Assembly: GCA_034659475.1 (NCBI GenBank)
Contig: JAYEHK010000136.1
Span: forward strand, 1 to 11,157
DNA: 11,157 bases
From: JAYEHK01 sp034659475
GTDB lineage: Bacteria > Bacillota > Syntrophomonadia > Syntrophomonadales > Syntrophomonadaceae
Reading direction: 5' to 3'
Shown here: one piece after another, positions 7,491 to 11,157 of the stretch
Position numbering within the stretch: the first letter of the stretch is position 1
Layout of the letters: each line of letters starts with the position of its first letter
Notes under the pieces: generated by a model
The model's input: the letters and a program-made list of their open reading frames with translations, nothing else
What the model was told of the DNA's origin: nothing
Database searches by the model: none
Position numbers and translations under genes: made by a program

Positions 7491-7494
7491 AATA

Positions 7495-7717
7495 TTGAAT
7501 AGACGCGGACTGACGCTGACCCTCCGGGCGCGGACTAACGCGGACTTTATTTTTGTTTGTTTTCAACTCGTAGAGGAAGCTTCAGCTTCCGTTTTGCATT
7601 TATTATCTTTAATGCATCGGAGGCTGAATCTGCCTCTACGGATTAAAGAAAGCATAATAAAATAAAAAAGAAGTCCGCGTAAGTCCTTAAGGTCCGTGTA
7701 GGTCCGCGTCTATTCAA
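7495..7717. repeat. Concentric 223-bp palindromic, MITE-like element
   Basis: Three nested inverted pairs share a centre near 7605-7609. The ends, TTGAATAGACGCGGAC (7495-7510) and GTCCGCGTCTATTCAA (7702-7717), are a perfect 16-bp match. The middle pair 7532-7547 / 7671-7686 matches at 15 of 16. The inner pair 7569-7591 / 7618-7640 matches at 20 of 23 and continues into TGCATT / AATGCA (7595-7600 / 7611-7616). The left half also has a CCC-TCC-GGG hairpin (7520-7528), and the right half carries copy C of the GTCCGCGT repeat (7671-7718; units at 7673, 7683, 7692 and 7702). The element encodes nothing. It resembles a miniature inverted-repeat element, but no clear target-site duplication flanks it. 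Confidence 0.85.
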
Positions 7718-7777
7718 CTTATTTTATGTCGCATAATCTGTCTACTGCGAAACTTGAGTGAATAATTATAAAAAGAT

Positions 7778-7888
7778 CAGCGAAAATCATTTAGAATCAG
7801 AGGAGGCTTTAGCCTCCGTCAACACTCCAAAAACATTTAATAAAAAAACAGCGTTAATCAGCGAACATCAGCGAAAATCAGCGTTAAA
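7778..7888 (+). repeat. 10-base CAGCG array with embedded hairpin
   Basis: Four units of the form CAGCGNNAAN begin at 7849, 7859, 7869 and 7879, exactly 10 bases apart. A smaller group upstream has CAGCGAAAAT at 7778, CATTTAGAAT at 7788 and CAG at 7798, again 10 bases apart. Between them lies GGAGGCT-TT-AGCCTCC (7802-7817), a perfect 7-bp stem with a 2-base loop. The 10-base step places each unit on the same face of the DNA helix. The spacers are only 5 bases, so this is not a CRISPR array. Confidence 0.9.
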
Positions 7889-7972
7889 ATTTAATCCAGT
7901 AAATGTGACAGCATCTAGCTCTTCGGTCATAATACGTCAATTCCTTCCTCAGTTCAACTAAAACTTGGCGTA

Positions 7973-8001
7973 TGGACAAGCAAAAGATGCGATGATAGAA
8001 T
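7973..8001 (+). promoter_or_regulatory. Sigma-A-type promoter of tagO
   Basis: TGGACA (7973-7978) and TAGAAT (7996-8001) each match the consensus at 5 of 6 positions and are separated by exactly 17 bases. Transcription would start near 8008, giving a leader of about 30 bases that contains the GGGGGAGG ribosome binding site (8019-8026). It lies just outside the repeat block, in ordinary sequence. Confidence 0.7.
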
Positions 8002-8037
8002 TAGCCTAGAGTTCGTGTGGGGGAGGACCTTTGAATC

Positions 8038-9093
8038 ATGTCGACATCGAATCTGACATATGCTGTCGTATCAGCATTTGTTATTGCCTATTTCTCAATG
8101 CCGCTGGTTATACGATTTGCCCATCGCATCGGAGCGATTGACCAGCCAGATCCGCGAAAAGTTCATCAAAACGCCATGCCCAGGCTGGGAGGTCTGGCTA
8201 TTTTTACGGCGTTTCTCATTTCTATGTTGTTTATAGTGAAAGTTTCTGGACCTTTTACAGGTATTATACTTGGTGGCATTATTATTTTTTTGGTAGGGAT
8301 GCTGGATGATGTTTTTCAGCTCTCTCCATGGGTGAAACTGATCGGACAGTGTATCGCAGCTGTTGTTGCCATGCATTTTGGTGTCATGGTTCACTTCGTT
8401 ACCAATCCGTTTGATGGAATGCTGGGACTGGGTTATCTCAGTCTGCCGATTACATTCCTCTGGATCGTAGGCATCACGAATGCGATCAATCTGATTGATG
8501 GTTTGGATGGCCTGGCTGCAGGCGTTTCTGCCATTGCAGCAGCCACGATGGGCGTTGTGGCGTTTCTACAGGGGCAGCATATGGTGTTTATTACCGCAAT
8601 GGTCCTGGTAGCAGCCATTGCAGGTTTTTTACCGTATAATTTTCATCCTGCCCGCACCTTTATGGGCGACAGCGGCAGCAACTTTCTGGGTTTCGTTTTA
8701 GGGTGTCTGGCGATTGCCGGAATGGCAAAGAGTGCAGCCATCATCTCCCTTTTTGTGCCGATTGTGATTCTGGGTATTCCGATATTTGATACGTCTTTTG
8801 CTATTATTCGACGGATTCATAATAAGGCACCAATATTTATGCCAGACAAAGCCCATCTGCACCATCGTTTAATGGCGATCGGTTTAAGCCATAGAAAAGC
8901 AGTTCTGTGCATATACGGCATCAGCGGATTTTTCGGTGGGGTTGCCATCATACTGACCAAAATCAACAACCCCAAGGCCATGCTTGTTCTGGCCGTGCTT
9001 TTACTAGTGGTTGTTATAGGAGCAGAAAAAATAGGTATGCGAACCGGCGAAAGCAAACAGGTCAAAAGGCAGACTGTTGAGCAGGGAAGATGA
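8038..9093 (+). CDS. tagO: Undecaprenyl-phosphate GlcNAc-1-phosphate transferase (TagO/WecA type)
   Basis: This integral membrane enzyme transfers a sugar-1-phosphate, typically GlcNAc-1-P from UDP-GlcNAc, to undecaprenyl phosphate. That is the first step of wall teichoic acid or other secondary-polymer synthesis. The 351 residues contain about ten or eleven hydrophobic segments and the MraY/WecA family motifs: DQPDPRKVHQNAMPRLGG (35-52), the Asp pair D90-D91, NLIDGLDG (151-158), FMGDSGS (208-214) and the cytoplasmic His motif DKAHLHHR (270-277). The MraY-specific features are less apparent than the WecA/TagO ones, and the neighbours (LCP, csaB) favour a wall-polymer role over lipid I synthesis. 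GGGGGAGG lies 11 bases before the ATG. No terminator is apparent after the stop; a repeat block begins about 30 bases later. Confidence 0.93.
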   Translation: MSTSNLTYAVVSAFVIAYFSMPLVIRFAHRIGAIDQPDPRKVHQNAMPRLGGLAIFTAFLISMLFIVKVSGPFTGIILGGIIIFLVGMLDDVFQLSPWVKLIGQCIAAVVAMHFGVMVHFVTNPFDGMLGLGYLSLPITFLWIVGITNAINLIDGLDGLAAGVSAIAAATMGVVAFLQGQHMVFITAMVLVAAIAGFLPYNFHPARTFMGDSGSNFLGFVLGCLAIAGMAKSAAIISLFVPIVILGIPIFDTSFAIIRRIHNKAPIFMPDKAHLHHRLMAIGLSHRKAVLCIYGISGFFGGVAIILTKINNPKAMLVLAVLLLVVVIGAEKIGMRTGESKQVKRQTVEQGR

Positions 9094-9143
9094 ACGCACA
9101 TATATAGGTTAGTATGAAGCTATGTTGAATAGACGCACCCTTC

Positions 9144-9183
9144 GGGTACCACTGATACTCCCGTTGGTCGTTATTAAGGATGC
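9144..9183 (-). repeat. 40-base dispersed repeat, inverted copy
   Basis: The reverse complement matches 2468-2507 at 35 of 40 positions across about 6.6 kb. It begins within the right arm of the ACCC-TTC-GGGT hairpin and reads GGTACCACTGATACTCCC on the + strand. Confidence 0.88.
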
Positions 9184-9433
9184 GGACGACGCAGACCTTT
9201 TGGACTCACGCGGACTTGAAGATTTGAATAATATAATAGTTTAGAAGCTGAAGCGTCCTCTGCGTTATTTGAATTACTACGAAAAAATGAGGATCTCAAC
9301 AATTACTGTAGAGGAGACATAAGTCTCCGTCATATATTGAATTTTCTTGTCGGTGGTGATGTTCTATGGGAATGAGGAGTAATAAGTTTTACCCCTCACG
9401 CCTAACCCCTTACAAAAAAATTCCGCGGAAGTC

Positions 9434-9462
9434 CTGAAGGTCCGTGTTAGTCCGCGTATAAT
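9434..9462 (+). promoter_or_regulatory. Possible repeat-borne promoter of the LCP gene
   Basis: A perfect -10 hexamer TATAAT (9457-9462) lies 45 bases before the GTG start, at the end of repeat copy D. A weak -35, CTGAAG (9434-9439; 3 of 6), is spaced 17 bases upstream. The equivalent position in copy B reads TCTAAT, so one C-to-A difference creates the consensus -10. The weak -35 is the main doubt. Confidence 0.4.
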
Positions 9463-9506
9463 CAAAAAATCTGACATCTCGAAGTTTCGAAAGGATGATA
9501 AATTAA

Positions 9507-10610
9507 GTGAGGAAAATCACGGCTTTTTTTAAATATGCATTAGTTGCTGGCATTATTTTTGGAGCATGTTTTGCTATAGGGGCAGGATCAACTCATTTTC
9601 TGCTGCAACACCAGGGAGAAAATCTGGCCGATGATGGAGAAGAATCAACCATTATTGATGGCGAGCGCACCAATATTCTGTTCCTGGGGGTAGATGCCCG
9701 TCCGGGTGAAACCAATTCCCGGTCCGATACGATGATCTTTGCATCTATCGATCCTAAACTGAAAAAGGTAGCCGTGGTTTCCATTCCTCGTGATACACGT
9801 ATAGATGTACCCGGCAGCCCGCTGGATAAAATCTGTACTGCCAATATGGTCGGCGGACCGGAAATGGCGGTCAGCAAAGTAGAGGAACTCCTGGGCACCG
9901 AGATTAAGTATTATGTGGAAATGGACTTCAATGGCTTCGAGGATATCATTGATACCCTCGGAGGGGTAGAAATCGATGTCCAGGAGCGTATGTATAAACC
10001 CTCGGAAGGGATTGATCTTTATGCAGGACAGCAGCAATTGGATGGGCACGATGCACTGGCGTTTGTTCGGTACCGTGACTATGTTTTTGGTGACATTGAC
10101 CGTACCTCTCATCAACAGGAATTTATAAAAGCCCTGGCACAGGAAGTATTAAAAGCGAAAACGGTGGTTAAACTGCTGGCTCTGGCGAAACAGGCCAATA
10201 AATATATTGATACCAATATGGGACTTGGCGATATGGTAAAAATGGCCAGCTGGGCACCTGGTTTTAACAGCGAATCAATTTACAGTCAGACCTTGCCCGG
10301 TTATTTCTTTGATGAAACCGACAGCAACGGTACCCTCCTGCAGAGCTACTGGGTGGCAGACCTGAGTCTGTTAGGAGATTTGATAGATAATACCTTCGAA
10401 GGCAAAACCGTTGCAGCCATGGTTAATGTCCCGGTTTCTTATACCAACAAGGTCGTTAAGCAGGTAGAACCACTGGAATCTGAAGATGAGGAAGACACTG
10501 ACGAAGAAGACCCGGAAGAAACCCGCGAAACCCAAACTGCCTCCAACGATGACGAACGCAACTGGGAACGCTCCCGTTTGCCAAGCCCGGGGCATGGGGT
10601 AGGGATTTAG
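9507..10610 (+). CDS. LytR-CpsA-Psr (LCP) family cell-wall polymer ligase
   Basis: LCP enzymes move undecaprenyl-pyrophosphate-linked glycans to peptidoglycan outside the cell. The 367 residues comprise a short cytoplasmic start, a signal-anchor helix (about 8-32), the LCP domain (about 55-300) and an acidic, probably disordered tail (about 320-367). Family motifs are TNILFLGVDARPG (55-67), RSDTM (72-76) with D74, VSIPRDTRID (91-100) and LAFVRYRDYVFGDIDR (184-199). R72, R95, R188 and R190 suit pyrophosphate binding. The usual RxxRQQ reads RTSHQQ here (199-204), with His for the second Arg. The GTG start is supported by AAAGGAT (9490-9496); the nearby ATG at 9495 runs into a stop. A 5-bp palindrome (9479-9490) sits just before the ribosome binding site. 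It is adjacent to tagO, though with an apparent terminator of its own and possibly its own promoter. Confidence 0.93.
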   Translation: MRKITAFFKYALVAGIIFGACFAIGAGSTHFLLQHQGENLADDGEESTIIDGERTNILFLGVDARPGETNSRSDTMIFASIDPKLKKVAVVSIPRDTRIDVPGSPLDKICTANMVGGPEMAVSKVEELLGTEIKYYVEMDFNGFEDIIDTLGGVEIDVQERMYKPSEGIDLYAGQQQLDGHDALAFVRYRDYVFGDIDRTSHQQEFIKALAQEVLKAKTVVKLLALAKQANKYIDTNMGLGDMVKMASWAPGFNSESIYSQTLPGYFFDETDSNGTLLQSYWVADLSLLGDLIDNTFEGKTVAAMVNVPVSYTNKVVKQVEPLESEDEEDTDEEDPEETRETQTASNDDERNWERSRLPSPGHGVGI

Positions 10611-10639
10611 TACAAAAATACTAACTGAAAACGTTAGAT

Positions 10640-10682
10640 AAACGCTGATATTCATGTTTGAGTATTGGCGTTTCTTATTTTT
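10640..10682 (+). terminator. Intrinsic terminator of the LCP gene, with an alternative stem
   Basis: The left arm (10640-10653) pairs with 10660-10673 over 14 positions, three of them G-U, around an ATGTTT loop, and runs into CTTATTTTT. The same left arm AAACGCTGATATT (10640-10652) is also a perfect 13-bp inverted match to AATATCAGCGTTT (10686-10698), itself followed by CATTTCTTATTTT. The two hairpins are mutually exclusive and each has a T-rich tail. The arms are TCAGCG-type repeat units. Confidence 0.85.
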
Positions 10683-10698
10683 AAAAATATCAGCGTTT

Positions 10699-11067
10699 CA
10701 TTTCTTATTTTCGTACTAACCATCCATGACCGTTTGACACAACCACCGATAAAAATTTCGTGCAACCGGGGAAGGGAACGATTTCAACGCAGATTTATGC
10801 TGATTACGCAAATTTATTCTCACTTCATGTAAGATTTTCAGGTATCATATTGTATAGATAAAGAAGACAAATTTCCTGCAATTACCTCTCATGGATAGCA
10901 GGACTAACTCAGGTAAATGTCGAAAAGCATTTCACAAGTAGTCGAAAAATTAATTCAACACATAGAACAAAACGAACAAGCAACTAACCCCCGCCGCAAT
11001 ACGTCAAATAAGGCAAATAAATTTTATTAAAAATCAGCGTTTATTAACTAAAGAAAGGTGATCTAAA
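10699..11067 (+). other. Intergenic region before the exported-protein gene
   Basis: These 369 bases contain no convincing gene. Repeat traces are sparse: CGCAGATTTATGCTGATTACGC (split as 10785-10795 and 10796-10806) and AATCAGCGTTTATTAAC (11032-11048), the latter 19 bases before the next start codon. TTGACA occurs at 10734-10739 without a properly spaced -10, and TATAGAT at 10853-10859 is only -10-like. A 37-codon open frame (10917-11030) encodes an amphipathic start, SISQVVEKLIQHIEQ, but has only a weak AGG upstream and no recognised relatives. I leave it uncalled. Confidence 0.6.
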
Positions 11068-11157
11068 ATGCATCATTTTAAACATATATCAATATTCTTC
11101 CTGTTTATCTTCCTCGCAGCCTGTCTGATCGGCCAGGGTGCATTTCCGCAGACTGCG
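11068..11157 (+). CDS. Exported protein, N-terminal fragment (cut by window end)
   Basis: Only the first 30 codons are present and the frame is open at the window edge. AAAGGTGATCT (11054-11064), closely complementary to the 16S rRNA 3' end, precedes the ATG. The peptide has a basic or His start (MHHFKH), a hydrophobic core (ISIFFLFIFLAACLIG) and then GAFPQTA, which is a signal peptide. LAAC (16-19) matches a lipobox, which would give a lipoprotein anchored at C19. However, the residues after it stay hydrophobic, and ordinary signal peptidase cleavage after residue 25 or 30 is also possible. The product cannot be identified. Given the neighbours, a surface or wall-associated protein is a reasonable guess. 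Confidence 0.75.
   Translation, partial: MHHFKHISIFFLFIFLAACLIGQGAFPQTA

Larger units (their letters stand above)
7410..8037. other. Divergent, repeat-packed intergenic region (overview)
   Basis: These 628 bases separate divergent csaB (-) and tagO (+). They hold, in order, the csaB leader, an outer CGCTGATT tract (7438-7490), a 223-bp concentric palindrome (7495-7717), a CAGCG array with a hairpin (7778-7888), about 80 bases with no recognised feature (7889-7972), and the tagO promoter and leader. A 67-codon open frame at 7758-7961 reads directly through the repeats and has no ribosome binding site or recognisable sequence; I do not regard it as a gene. Confidence 0.85.
9125..9465. repeat. 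Repeat block between tagO and the LCP gene, with inverted ends
   Basis: The left end TTGAATAGACGC (9125-9136) and right end GCGTATAATCAA (9454-9465) are inverted relatives (10 of 12). The left part carries an ACCC-TTC-GGGT hairpin (9137-9147) and GCGGAC units on the minus strand (9182-9216). The centre has a degenerate arm (9243-9264) and GGAGAC-ATAA-GTCTCC (9313-9328). The right part has CCCCTCAC-like remnants (9392-9412) and copy D of the GTCCGCGT repeat (units near 9421, 9431, 9440 and 9450). The remaining intergenic bases, 9094-9124 and 9466-9506, hold a short tagO tail and the LCP leader. Confidence 0.82.

Noticed and set aside
7849..7888. CRISPR-like array
   Set aside because: The units are 10 bases with about 5 variable bases between cores; there are no 25-40 base repeats, no unique spacers and no cas genes.
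7758..7961. 67-codon open frame between csaB and tagO
   Set aside because: Its sequence is a readthrough of the CAGCG repeat units and a hairpin, with no ribosome binding site; the real tagO promoter overlaps the region just after it.
10734..10762. TTGACA as a promoter for the last gene
   Set aside because: No -10-like hexamer occurs at 16-18 base spacing, and it is more than 300 bases from the start codon.

Overview
The window looks like chromosomal DNA of a Gram-positive-type bacterium of the Bacillota, most likely a Clostridia-like lineage. The evidence is the greA-lysS pair, strong AGGAGG-type ribosome binding sites, and a set of envelope genes: a CsaB-type pyruvyltransferase, a MurJ/MviN-type flippase, a DUF5693-like membrane protein, a TagO/WecA-type initiating transferase and a LytR-CpsA-Psr (LCP) ligase. 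That gene set suits a cell with a pyruvylated secondary cell-wall polymer, the usual anchor for SLH-domain surface proteins. The species cannot be named from the sequence.

Layout. Positions 70-2076 (+) hold greA and lysS, closed by a strong intrinsic terminator at 2087-2125. Positions 2126-2645 are repeat-filled non-coding DNA between convergent genes. Positions 2646-7409 (-) hold, in transcription order, csaB, murJ and a DUF5693-like gene; the last two overlap by ATGA. Positions 7410-8037 are a divergent, repeat-packed intergenic region that ends in a good sigma-A-type promoter for tagO (8038-9093, +). Another repeat block (9094-9506) leads into an LCP gene (9507-10610, +) with its own terminator. 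A 385-base mostly featureless stretch precedes the first 30 codons of an exported protein that runs off the window (11068-11157, +).

The genes form one pathway. TagO would start a glycan on undecaprenyl phosphate, CsaB would add pyruvate ketals, the MurJ-like protein and the DUF5693 protein would act at the membrane (flipping or an unknown step), and the LCP protein would attach the finished polymer to peptidoglycan. The function of the DUF5693 protein is unknown.

The most unusual part is not protein coding. Every intergenic gap longer than 60 bases between the complete genes is built largely from one repeat vocabulary: 9-10 base units of the type RTCMGCGTNA (GTCCGCGTTA, ATCAGCGTTA), bounded by TTGAATAGACGC / GCGTCTATTCAA ends, with small covarying hairpins inside. 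These blocks form concentric MITE-like palindromes, one of them 223 bp. They abut gene ends closely enough to supply a stop codon (csaB), a terminator stem (after the LCP gene) and possibly a -10 box (before the LCP gene). No transposase or other obvious mobiliser is in the window.
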